Assembly: GCA_023525715.1 (NCBI GenBank)
Contig: CM042009.1
Coordinates: forward strand, 125,702,819-125,766,818
Length of the DNA: 64,000 bases
DNA from: Cichorium intybus
Lineage: Eukaryota > Streptophyta > Magnoliopsida > Asterales > Asteraceae
Reading direction: 5' to 3'
The translations under genes and the position numbers were made by a program. Each line of letters opens with the position of its first letter. The first letter of the stretch is position 1. This document shows, in pieces, positions 52,659 through 63,344 of this stretch. The notes under the pieces are model-generated. The model was not told where the DNA came from. It saw only the letters and a list, made by a program, of their open reading frames with translations, and did no database searches.

Positions 52659-53764
52659 TGACAACGCCTAGTGATATCAAGTATTTTAGGCGTTGTTGAG
52701 CCTTGTTCTTGGTAAGATTATATCAAATATGCATGGGTATTCTCACTTTTCGTGTCAGGACTTGTCTGGAGAAAAAAGAACAGAAACAGGGACTAAAAGT
52801 GTACAAAAAGAAAAGAAGTTTGGAAAGAATGCAAAATCAAAGAAACACGTACGCGCGCCGCGGATTTCTCTTCTGCGCGACGCGGGCGTAAGGCGGTGGA
52901 ACACATTTGAATGACGAAAAAACAGGGAACGGATAAGTACGCACGCCGCGGATTTCACTTATGCGCGACGCGGTCACGGGAAATTTGCAACTATAAATAG
53001 AGGCATTTCCAGCCGAAAACCCTAGCAAAGACCGGGTGTAAACATCGACCTAGAAGCTCTTTGACTCGAGGATTCATTTCAGCAAGCTCATAATTGGTAT
53101 TTTATGTTTTTTTTGATTTAATTTTCTTTTTAGTAGCAAGTAGTTTGTGGCTAAAGTCTTTGGGAGTGACAACCACTGACTTTGAGCCCTTAGGTTTCTG
53201 TTTTTGAAACATTTGGTTACTGTTTTTGTGATTGGAATTCGGATTTGGTGAATGAAAAGCATTCGGTTACATTTAATCTTAGCTTTTCGATGTTTGGATG
53301 TTTGTGTTTGGTTATATGATTGATTGTGTTTTGGATATTGTTTTGGACCTTGTTAGGACTGTTTTCCTTAGCTGAAATCAGTGGCTAATTGGGTTAGGGT
53401 TTAGCATTAAACCTTGGCTAGTAACTGTTCAATAGAACTGTTAGTTATTAGCTAGTTTGTGCTTTGTTTGGTTTTTGCTAGTTTGAATGCCTTCAATTGC
53501 TTCTGATCTAGAGATGTACTTCTGAGTTCAGAAAGTAACTAGGTCATTGGAGCTTGGCTAAGCTTGGCTTGAGTGTTTGAATATTGTTTTGAGGTAGTAA
53601 GATAGAAATTAGTTCCTCTGACTATAGTTGTGACACTATTAGTTGGTAATCTCTCATCTAGTCTAACCACGTAGCTCCTGTGGATCGACCCTGACTCCAA
53701 TATACTAGTGAATGTTAGGTTATCTCTTATTTTTGACCGCATGACGACCTCTGCGTGCACGTCA
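52659..53764 (+). repeat. 5' LTR of L2b
   Basis: TGACAACGCCTAGTG to TGCACGTCA. Contains CpG-dense word pairs at 52850-52886 and 52939-52973 and TATAAATAG (52993-53001), a likely TATA box, with transcription probably starting near 53030. Confidence 0.9.
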
Positions 53765-53894
53765 AAATTTTGGCGCCGTTGCCGGGGAGCTGTGAGCTTA
53801 GGTTAGGTGAGCAGTAGGAACTTGTTTCTTGCTTTTTGAGATTTCATTTTTGGTAAGTTTGATTTGTGATTTTTTGGGCGTGTTGCACTAGTGC

Positions 53895-56800
53895 ATGCGT
53901 ACCCGCAGGGGGAAGCAACTATCCCCATTGCAGTTTGATTCTGAGATTGAGCGTACTGCGCGCAAACTCCGTGCCCGTAGGCGTTTAAACATCATGAATT
54001 ATAGTCAAGTTAGCAGTAGTCCGGTCAGTGTTGCCCAGGATCCATCAGGTGAGGCAACTGGGAGGTTTTCTATCCCTCCACTTTCGGAATTTCAGTTTGG
54101 AAGCACGAGTGCTTCTGGTGGTGCAATTTCAGCCCCTGCACCCATACCATCATGCACTCCGCCTTCCATCCCATCATTTACACCTACTTCACAACGTCAA
54201 TCCACCAATCCATTTACATCTGCTATGACTTGGGGAGAGCCGACCCGAGATGGCACCCCAATTCCTAGACAGCATACACCAACATCACAACCACAACCAG
54301 CTCTCTTTAAACCTCAACCTACATATCAAACAACACAACCTATACACTTTCAACCACCGCCTCAGCCACAACATCATTACCCAGAGACGGAGGAAGTGTA
54401 TGACGAGGAAGATGAAGGATGGATGCCACCAACATCCCAACCATAATGGAACCGAGGACGGGGACCTCCCAGGCGAGTACCACAATACCAACCACCAGGT
54501 CAGCGGGAGTACAATGATCATTTTTACGGTAACCCCGCCCAACCTTTACATTTTGCACAACCGAGACGGCAATCGGTTGCATCACATTTCCAACCGCGGG
54601 AATATGATGATTCGTCGCCGATCTATATTCCTGATAACATAGATTCGCAAGTAGAGATTAGAGCTCAGTTATTAGGAATATTACCAGAATTCAGAGGATA
54701 TAAGCAGGATGATCCCTATAACCATTTATATGAATTCTTAGCGATCGCTAATGCTAATAATCCCAGAAACACAAATAGAAATATTTTTAGGCTTAGACTG
54801 TTTCCGTTCACCCTTAAGGACAAAGCCAAGTATTGGTTCACATCGTTGTCGTCGAACAGTATTACTACGTGGGATCAGCTCAAGGCAAAGTTCCTGCAGG
54901 AATTTTATCCAGCGAGCAAGACAACTGAAGTCAGGAGGGTCATCCAGGATTTCCAGCAAAAACCTGGAGAAGCTTTTCATGAAGCCTTCGACAGATTGAA
55001 GGAGTTGCTGCGATCTTGTCCGCATCACGAGATTCCCAGATGGCAATTGGTCAAGTTATTCTTTGAGGGAGTTAGCGAAACACACCAGGACATGATAAAT
55101 GCCTCCTTCAGTGGGACATTTATGTGGCAGGATCCAGAAGAAGCCTGGCAGTTTTTGGAGCAGTTAAGTAATGGCTCCAAAGCAAACTTCTCCACCAGGA
55201 AGACTACAAGTATGGCGGCAGCAGTAGGAGTTGATGCTGATTGGAAAAAGGAAGTGAAAAAGGAAATCAGTGAATTGAACAGGAAGTTTGATAGGCTTAT
55301 GGCAACATTACAAAATGGACCGCCAAATTCATCACAAGAAGGTCAAGGAGGACCTAAGATGCAGGAAGCTAATCAAGTTTATGGCCAGGGTCAAGGTCAA
55401 CACAATAATGGACGACCCTACAGGCCATACAACCAAGGACAGCAACAAAATTTCAGGCAGAACAATTATCAGAATCAATCAAATAGTCAGCCTAGAAACC
55501 AGCAGCCTGCAAACAACGGAAACAACAACAATAGGGGGCCCACCAACGCTGCCAACAACGCCCCAAGGACCCAAGAAGAGATGATATAAAAAATGTATGA
55601 CATGGTCACTGCGACTCAACAACAATCTCAAGCGAATGCAAAAGCTATCGCAAATATGGAAAGACAAATAGGTCAAATGGCTGCAGATCAGCAAAAGAGA
55701 GATAATGGCAAGCTGCCAAGTGCTACTGAAGTCAACCCTACGCATAATCAACGTCCAGGGAAGGAACAAGTCAATACTGTTGAATCAGGATGGCGAAAGG
55801 TCACTTTGGAGGATTTGTTTGAGGTAGGGAATGAAGTGAAACCAGGGGAAGAAGGAAAGGCTTTAAAGATCGAGGAAGGTAAAAAAGGAGAAGTTTCGGT
55901 TGAGAATGGCACTCAACCAGAAATAGACAAAAAGGTCCAAAAGGAAGAGCAACCAACGATAGCGGGAATCAAGCAGAAAAAGAAGAATAAGAAAGAAAAA
56001 AAGAAGCAGGAAGTATCTAGATCAACGGGACCCTTAATGAATCAGTCCCTATGGGATGAGCTTAAGGATGCTCCCGAGGACACCAGGATTCTGCAAGAGA
56101 TGTGTGAACGGAATGGGAAACGCAAAGCACCTACGCCAAAAACGGTGAGATTGACTGTGAGAGCCAGCGAAGCATTATTGGGTACACTGCCCAGAAAGGA
56201 AAAGGACCCCGGGTCACCATTGATCACTACAACTGTAGGAGACGTGGTTATTCGAAACACTCTTTTAGATTTGGGAGCAAGTGTCAACATCTTGCCAGGA
56301 TACCTGTACGACAAGTACAAGAACGAAGAAATTGAGCCAGCAGAAGTTGTACTACAGTTGGCTGATCAATCAACTAAGGTATCTAGGGGGAAGTTGACAA
56401 ATGTCATAGTCAAAGTTGGGGACTTTTTCTATCCTGTAGATTTTCTGGTCATGGAATATGAAAGTCTAGACGATGCGCCTGCGCTCATCTTGGGGCGTCC
56501 ATTTTTAGCTACCACTGGGTCAGTGATCGATTGCAAGACTGGAGATATGGATATTTTCTTCGGGACCAGGAAAAGAAGATTGAATATGTTTGGGAACCCG
56601 ATATCATTACCTTCAGAGGAAAATGGCAAAACAGCAGACAGGAAAACACTAATGGAGCCAGGAATCAGAAGCAAAGAAAAGATATGGACACGTACAGGAG
56701 AGGGAGGAAAAGAGGAAATCTTAAAGGAAACCAAGGATCACCCGTTATCCGCCATCGACAAGGAACAATTGCTGGAAATGATAGAGATGATGGAAGCAAG

Positions 56801-57002
56801 GCATCAGCAATATGAAAGAGAATCCAGAAAACGAGAGGCGAATGTTTTCGAGCTATTGAAATCTCAACAACAATGGATCAGCGGTGTGAGTGATCGGATG
56901 ACCCAACTCACATCCCTTATGACAATGATGGCTAATAATTTCATGCCAGAATACCAGCAAATGTCATCAAGAGGTCAAGAAGAAGAAGAAGGGTCAGCTT
57001 AG
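53895..57002 (+). pseudogene. Athila-type gag-protease polyprotein with two in-frame stops
   Basis: One frame of 1035 codons, interrupted only by TAA at 54444-54446 and TAA at 55587-55589. The ATG at 53895 gives MRTRRGKQLSPLQFDSEIE. Order: a Pro/Ser/Gln-rich N-terminus (54030-54560); a retrotransposon Gag domain (about 54640-55190) with RAQLLGILPEF, RLRLFPFTLKDKAKYWF, WDQLKAKFLQEFYP and KPGEAFHEAFDRLKEL; a Q/N-rich tail (55370-55560) where no CCHC knuckle is seen; a Lys/Glu-rich linker; an aspartic protease with LLDLGASVNILP (catalytic Asp at 56268-56270) and ALILGRPFLAT; and a charged, probably coiled-coil C-terminus (56760-56940). Gag would form the particle and protease cut it. There is no RT after it. 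Both stops could be CAA-to-TAA changes. Confidence 0.85.
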
Positions 57003-57761
57003 GAGCAGCACGTCTGGCTGAAGACGTTAAACTTAGCGCTTGTTGGGAGGCAACCCATCGTGTCATAGGTAGGTTTTATATTTCTTAGGATTAATTTAGA
57101 AAATACATCAATCTTTTGCAGGTATTAGTGGTCTGAAGCAAGTGTGGGGTCGTGTGAAAGGTTTTGAAATCTTCAAGACCGCGCCGCGGATTTTTGAATT
57201 GCGCGACGCGGGTTCGAAACTCAACCCGATGCGCAGGGGTTGATTTGGCGACACGCGCGTCGCGGAAACGCAAAATGCGCGCCGCGGGAAATGATCAGAC
57301 GGTTTTTGCCTTTATACGGTGAGCCGCGGCTCACAACTCAAATCACACGACTCGGAGCTCTGGTGATCAAAAATTTCTTGCATTTTTTTCTTGCTTATTG
57401 TGTTTCTACTACCAAGGTACGCTCTTTTAACTATCTATCAGCTGTTTAAACTAGTTATTAGGTAGTTAATTTTAGGGTTTTATTCCAAAAAGTTCAAAAA
57501 CTTAGAATCACTAATGCTAGCTCATCGGGTGTTTGTTTTGCCAAATGGACACCCTAGATGGGCTAGTCGGCACTTAGGCTACCTTGTGGTATGATTAAAA
57601 TGAGATTTAGCAGGTTAAAATGGGGATTTGATCCCGGGTTTTCAAAACAGTCGTACGCCGCGCCGCGCCCTTGCTCTTGGGCTGCGCCGCGGTGCGGCTA
57701 GGAAGACAAGGACTGATTTTGCAAATATTTTTGTTTTGTGCTATGTGTTTTCTTTTTGCAG
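57003..57761 (+). other. Inter-ORF region of L2b
   Basis: Contains GCGCTTGTTGGGAGGCAACC (57037-57056), which in Athila elements lies downstream of pol, so its position right after protease marks a pol deletion. Also a polypurine-like CAAGTGTGGGGT (57139-57150) and three CpG-dense word pairs (57179-57211, 57249-57291, 57655-57697). A T-rich tract ending TTTTTGCAG (57753-57761) is a plausible splice acceptor just before the next ATG. Confidence 0.6.
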
Positions 57762-58958
57762 ATGATGTTCAGATTGGACCACGCCTTCCTTCAGTTTCCC
57801 GCGGGACTTGACAGTTCAGTGGAGTATAGTTCGTGACGGGATGCACTGACCAGTCGCCGGGTTCTCGAGGCGACTGTTATAGACCGGGACATCCTGAGGG
57901 ATGCAGGGCTTTGGGGCGCGATTGAGCCGTTTTTGCATCGCACCTGGACCCACGAGGAGGCATCGTTCACCTGCCGTGGTTGGGACAGGATTATGGCCAC
58001 GGACGAGGACGTGGTCTACACGGAGTTGCTACTGGAGTTCATCTCCACTATCCAGTTCGCACCGCGGGCGGGGGACCCACGCTCCAGGCTGGTGCGTTTT
58101 CGTTTGGGAGGTGTGCACAGGGAGTGCAACCTCCGGGAGTTCGGGAGGCGCACAGGCATCTACACTGAGCAGGACCTCCAGCATCGTCACTTCACCCGAT
58201 TCTTCGGGTCATGCATCCAAGGGGAGCCAGAGCGCCCTCCCAACATGGAGGTTTGGATACCGCTGTCCAATGTGATGTACGAGGCAGGGACTTCGAGGGA
58301 GAGCCACCTCCGCGACCCACTTCACCGCCTCATGTACCGGATCGTCTCCACCTCCATCATGCATCGGGAGGGGGGCGAGAAGGTATCGGGCGACGACATG
58401 ACATATTTGTGGATCCTCCTCGACCCGTCCCGATTCCTCCATCTCCCCTACGCCCTTGCGATTGCTCTCTCCACCCACGCGACTGGCGCCTCCACCAGCA
58501 GTCCACTAGCCAGAGGGTACTTCATTACCCGCCTGGCCCGCTCTTATGGCATTCTTACTGCCCCCGTGGCAGCCTCCTTGACCGCTCTGCCTCCATCACG
58601 CACTACAGCATGCACTTTGGAGAGGATGCGGCTCATTGAGCTGCAGCGCCCGGGGCAGTACATCCGGGCATCGACCGAGCTTCCTCAGGCACCCCAGCCT
58701 GCGTACGCCCAGCCCGGCAGGAGACGCCGGAGACAGGAGCCACCAGCACCAGAGCCGGTACAGCCGCAGCCACAGCAGGATGACTCACCAGTCCTCAGCC
58801 GGCTGGAGGCCAGAGTCACGCGGATCGAGGACCAGCTCGAGTGGATCGGGGAGGTACTTATACAGCTTGCATCAGCACAGGGTAGACGCCCCCGACCATT
58901 CCCAGCCAGGTCCCACGATCACGAGGCTGGACCCTCCAGGCCACCGGGTAGTGATTGA
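57762..58958 (+). pseudogene. Athila 3' ORF (ORF1/plant transposon protein type), one in-frame stop
   Basis: ATG at 57762 follows a possible 3' splice site. The frame is open to TGA 58956-58958 except for TGA 57834-57836 at codon 25. The remaining 374 codons are GC-rich and well kept. Features: IEPFLHRTWTHEEASFTCRG, LLLEFISTIQF, VRFRLGG..REC(N)LREFGRRTGIY, DDMTYLWILLDPSRF, ARGYFITRLARSYGIL; then a Pro/Gln/Arg-rich linker and a C-terminal LSRLEARVTRIEDQLEWIG heptad region. It resembles the Athila ORF-1 family, known from plant elements and of unknown function; no signal peptide or convincing membrane segment is seen, so an envelope role is not supported. The stop may be a CGA-to-TGA change. 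Confidence 0.75.
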
Positions 58959-59983
58959 TGTACTTTTTCTTTCTTTCTTTCTTTTTATATGTTGGGATAT
59001 ATGTATAAACTTATGACACTTCTTTTTGTATAATTGTTTGTTCATGATTTATTTTTGTTATGTTTGTTATAATTTGTTTGTTAAGTTATGCATGATATAC
59101 CAAATTGAGAAGGAGTTGTCTCAGACAAGTGTGGGGTCACCGTGCCCCCTCCACTTGTCTTGACCACCGGCGTGTCCTACTGTAACGCTACAACTCCAGC
59201 ATATGAATCGGGGATCTTTCTGTACGCAATTATACCTGTGATATTGAGCACCAAGCAGTCTACCGTCCAAAAAGGGGTAACTCTTTCTCCCTTGTTTTGA
59301 ATTAATTTTTGTACAACGGGGACGTTGTACGGTTTTAAGTGTGGGGTGTAGACGGTCGAAAGAGATATTTTTGAAATTTTTGCAGAAATGATCAATTTTT
59401 CAATTTTTAGCAATATTTTTCAAAATTTTTAATGAATTGCAATTTTGAAATGAATGGTTTGTGATTGTGATAGCACTAGTATTCTTCAAGAAAAACTATT
59501 TAATTGTGATCATGCTATTAGTAGTCAAATAAGTTGAGTTTTACGAGTTTAGAAGATTGAGCTGTTTTAGGATTGGAATTTAGGAAGGAAAAGTCAATAT
59601 GTGGCCTTTGTTGTTCGAGCCGGTAGGTCTAAAATGGGTGGACCTTACGCACCTTACCACCTAAGATCGTCTGGTCTGGGATGGTATTTCTGAAAGCTCG
59701 TTACACGGACAACATCGAAAGTCATGGACAATTCCTTAATGGCCTTTAGAATCTGAATGAGTAAGTACACTTCATTGTGGACAGAAAGTTTGTAATCAAG
59801 GGTTCTATAGAAAGCCATGAATTCCAAAGAGCAATTCAATTATGTTTTCACGAACTATTCCACTCTAACTCGGGGGACAATAAACTTTGAAATTGAACAC
59901 AGTCAGAAATTGTTTGATTCTTTATTATAATTCGTTAAAAACTCTCTTGCTTGGGGACAAGCAAGGCACAAGTGTGGGGTGTT
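58959..59983 (+). other. 3' untranslated part of L2b with repeated polypurine-like motifs
   Basis: CAAGTGTGGGGT at 59126-59137, TAAGTGTGGGGT at 59336-59347 and the working polypurine tract at 59969-59980. The first sits in a strong stem-loop, AGACAAGTG (59123-59131) with CACTTGTCT (59152-59160). GTACAAC/GTTGTAC (59311-59330) and CTTGCTT/AAGCAAG (59946-59965) are further inverted repeats. Confidence 0.65.
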
Positions 59984-61125
59984 TGACAACGCCTAGTGAT
60001 ATCAAGTATTTTAGGCGTTGTTGAGCCCTGTTCTTGGTAAGATTATATCAAATATGCATGGGTATTCTCACTTTTCGTGTCAGGACTTGTCTGGAGAAAA
60101 AAGAACAGAAACAGGGACTAAAAGTGTACAAAAAGAAAAGAAGTTTGGAAAGAATGCAAAATCAAAGAAACACGTACGCGCGCCGCGGATTTCTCTTCTG
60201 CGCGACGCGGGCGTAAGGCGGTGGAACACATTTGAATGACGAAAAAATGGGGAACGGATAAGTACGCGCGCCGCGGATTTCACTTATGCGCGGCGCGGTC
60301 ACGGGAAATTTGCAACTATAAATAGAGGCATTTCCAGCCAAAAACCCTAGCAAAGACCGGGTGTAAACATCGACCTAGAAGCTCTTTGACTCGAGTAGTT
60401 TGTAAACATCGACCTAGAAGCTCTTTGACTCGAGTAGTTTGTGGCAAGCTCATAATTGGTATTTTATGTTTTTTTGATTTAATTTTCTTTTTAGTAGCAA
60501 GTAGTTTGTGGCTAAAGTCTTTGGGAGTGACAACCACTGACTTTGAGCCCTTAGGTTTCTATTTTTGAAACATTTGGTTACTGTTTTTGTGATTGGAATT
60601 CGGATTTGGTGAATGAAAAGCATTCGGTTACATTTAATCTTAGCTTTTCGATGTTTGGATGTTTGTGTTTGGTTATATGATTGATTGTGTTTTGGATATT
60701 GTTTTGGACCTTGTTAGGACTGTTTTCCTTAGCTGAAATCAGTGGCTAATTGGGTTAGGGTTTAGCATTAAACCTTGGCTAGTAACTGTTCAATAGAACT
60801 GTTAGTTATTAGCTAGTTTGTGCTTTGCTTGGTTTTTGCTAGTTTGAATGCCTTCAATTGCTTCTGATCCAGAGATGTACTTCTGAGTTCAGAAAGTAAC
60901 TAGGTAATTGGAGCTTGGCTAAGCTTGGCTTGAGTGTTTGAATATTGTTTTGAGGTAGTAAGATAGAAATTAGTTCCTCCGACTATAGCTGTGACATTAT
61001 TAGTTGGTAATCTCTCATCTAGTCTAACCACGTAGCTCCTGTGGATCGACCCTGACTCCACTATACTAGTGAATGTTAGGTTATCTCTTATTTTTGACCG
61101 CATGACGACCTCTGCGTGCACGTCA
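59984..61125 (+). repeat. 3' LTR of L2b
   Basis: Same as 52659-53764 with few substitutions, plus a 39-bp tandem duplication at about 60363-60441 (GTAAACATCGACC..CTCGAGTAGTTT twice) that the 5' LTR lacks. CpG word pairs at 60174-60209 and 60262-60298. Confidence 0.9.
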
Positions 61126-61130
61126 CTATT

Positions 61131-63339
61131 ATCACTTTCTTTACTTTAACTTCTCATTTCATTACTTTCTTCACTTCATCTCAAATTGGTCAAACATAAA
61201 AGCAATTCATATCAAACTCAAAATTATAAACTTCTGACTCACATTCAAAATCTCTTTAAATGTTAATCTCAACATCTTAAGCCCACATATGGAGCTTCTT
61301 TCAAAATAGCTTTAAAGACTGAACTTTTTCAAAAATCTGTTTTAAAAGACTTAGCTCATATATATAGAGCTACTTTCAAAACTGTTTCCAAACTTTAACA
61401 TTTGAAGTAATTTGGAAATCTCATTTTCTGAAAAATATTAGTTTGCTATGTACTAGGAAAATCCACACATACTCACCTCAACTAGTTAGAGAAGTCTAAC
61501 TAGGACTATTCCCTTCCTCGTCCCTCCTATTCATTGATCTTTTACTCCTTAAGTACCTAAGGAGTTTATTCGCATTTTATTAATAACAGGTGATACTTTA
61601 ACAACATGTAAGGACTAGTTTGTTATGTTCCACTAGACTCGTATCACAATATTTTTGTGATATTCATCTCTTAGCACACCTTTTAACTTATTATTATTAT
61701 CATTTAAATGATATTTTATTGACCATTATACCCTTGGAAAGTCACATACACAATTTAGACTCATTTTTCATGTTTTCATGCTCTATAACACTTATGGGAC
61801 CAATTAGAGACCAAGGCTACATGTCTAAGGGCAAAATAGACCTTTTAACCCCTTCCAGACTGTTACACGGTCGTGTAATATTACCCTTATAAGTTACACG
61901 GCTGTGTAACTGTCCCAGGCCTTCACAACTTCAATTTTTCACTAAAAATCATGTATCGGGCTCGTTTTAACTCGAAACTTCACCAAATTTTGACCATAGG
62001 TTCTATTGACCCTCTATTATGTTAAGGACATGTTTTCATTTCTATTAAGTCTTATTTAGTCCATGACCTAATGATTAAGACCATAGGATGTCACAAGAGC
62101 TCTAAGGAAGCTCATATGCATATCAACTCAAATTTTAAAGTCTAGTTTTGTCCATTTTCTATCCATATACTTATATAACCAATGGATGATTTAATTTAAG
62201 GTTTTTACAACCCAAAACATACTTTATTAATTACCAATTCATGATTTCCATTAACCATTTCCATGGGTTTCATTCATGGAATCACCAATTCCATTCCACC
62301 CGACAAATTTCAGTTTTTTGTTCAAACATTCATTTTATTAATTGAAACTCTTAGGAAACCACTTCTAATGGTTTCTTCATACTTAAACATTATTTATGAC
62401 TCATTATAACCAACTCTTTATGTCAAATTAACACTTTGATCTTAAACTCAACTTTCTAGGGTTCAGTTGCATATGAAATCACCAAACTTGATTTTAGGTT
62501 ATCCATATGTTGGATAGTGATCAAGATGTGATTAGAAACATAACCCAACTACTTTTACTTGTTTTTAAACCATGGAATCATGGATTCCAAGTTTCTTCCA
62601 AAAAAATTCCATTTTTGACATTTTTACTCAAAATCTGAAATTACTCAAATTTATTAACTAGGAACAATTTATTACTTCTATTATAACATATTAGACTTAT
62701 CAAGAACCATTATAACTATCTTGTTCTTAGAAACCCGTTAGTTAGGGTTCTTAAGCTCAAATTCTCATTTCTTGATTTTTAACACTTTCAATGGGTAAGC
62801 TAGGTTTATATGATGATTAAGACACAAATTAAGGCTAGGAATCATAGGATAATCCTCTTATAGCCACTGAATTTTCGAAGCTACAATAACCTACCCACGG
62901 GAAATGGGTTAAACAACCCTAAAAACATGTTTACTAACCTTAGAAGGCTTGGAATTCTTCAATTCCAAGTGGGTTTTCTCCAATTTTGCTTCAATTCCTC
63001 ATGACCTTCACGAACTGATCTCTCTGGCACTCTCTAGAACTTGCTCATGTGTTCTATGAACTGGGAGAAGATATTTCTCCTATTTATACCACCTCACTTT
63101 GCACTAATGACAATCTAGCCCCTCAAGTTCCATTTTTTCCAAAATGGCACAAAAACATTATAAGTTTTATTTTATTTCATTTTTGCCCCAAAAATTATAT
63201 TTTCATTTCATAGAAGTCATTTGTATGCCAAATGACCATTTTACCCTTTTTACCAATTTCTACCATTACGGCATCGTTCAAACCCAAATTTTACATATTT
63301 TTATTTTATAGGTTTTACCATTATTTTCGGGTTCTTACA
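61131..63339 (-). repeat. 5' LTR of L1b, second part
   Basis: Continues the LTR from ATCACTTTC to GGTTCTTACA and matches 45476-47695 closely. The central palindrome here reads GTTACACGGCTGTGTAAC, one base off perfect. Confidence 0.9.
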
Positions 63340-63344
63340 AATAT

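Larger units (their letters stand above)
52659..61125 (+). mobile_element. L2b: Athila-type element lacking RT and integrase (TR-GAG like)
   Basis: LTRs 52659-53764 and 59984-61125, nearly identical. The primer site right after the left LTR is TTGGCGCCGTTGCCGGGG (53770-53787), complementary to tRNA-Asp as in Athila/Tat elements. The polypurine tract AAGTGTGGGG lies at 59970-59979. Flanking 5-mers are CTCTT (52654-52658) and CTATT (61126-61130), one mismatch; the intact target reads CTCTTATCAC in the other L1b LTR (45471-45480). The interior codes a gag-protease polyprotein and a separate 3' ORF but no RT, RNase H or integrase, so mobilisation would need a partner. Confidence 0.9.
44854..63339 (-). 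mobile_element. L1b: large non-coding chromovirus derivative (LARD), minus strand
   Basis: 3' LTR 44854-47695 (2842 bp); 5' LTR 52040-52658 plus 61131-63339, split by L2b. The primer site is the reverse complement of 52023-52038 (TTTTGGTATCAGAGCC); the polypurine tract is the reverse complement of 47696-47710 (GGAGGGGAGAT). Perfect target duplication AATAT (44849-44853 and 63340-63344). The 4.3-kb interior has no conserved coding. The LTR start TGTAACACCCC and the polypurine-proximal hairpin GATTCCG/CGGAATC match L2a and the coding chromovirus, hence the Tekay-type assignment. Confidence 0.85.

Noticed and set aside
57762..58958. Envelope-like gene in the Athila derivative
   Set aside because: The position fits, but no signal peptide or clear transmembrane segment is visible and the sequence resembles the Athila ORF-1 family instead.
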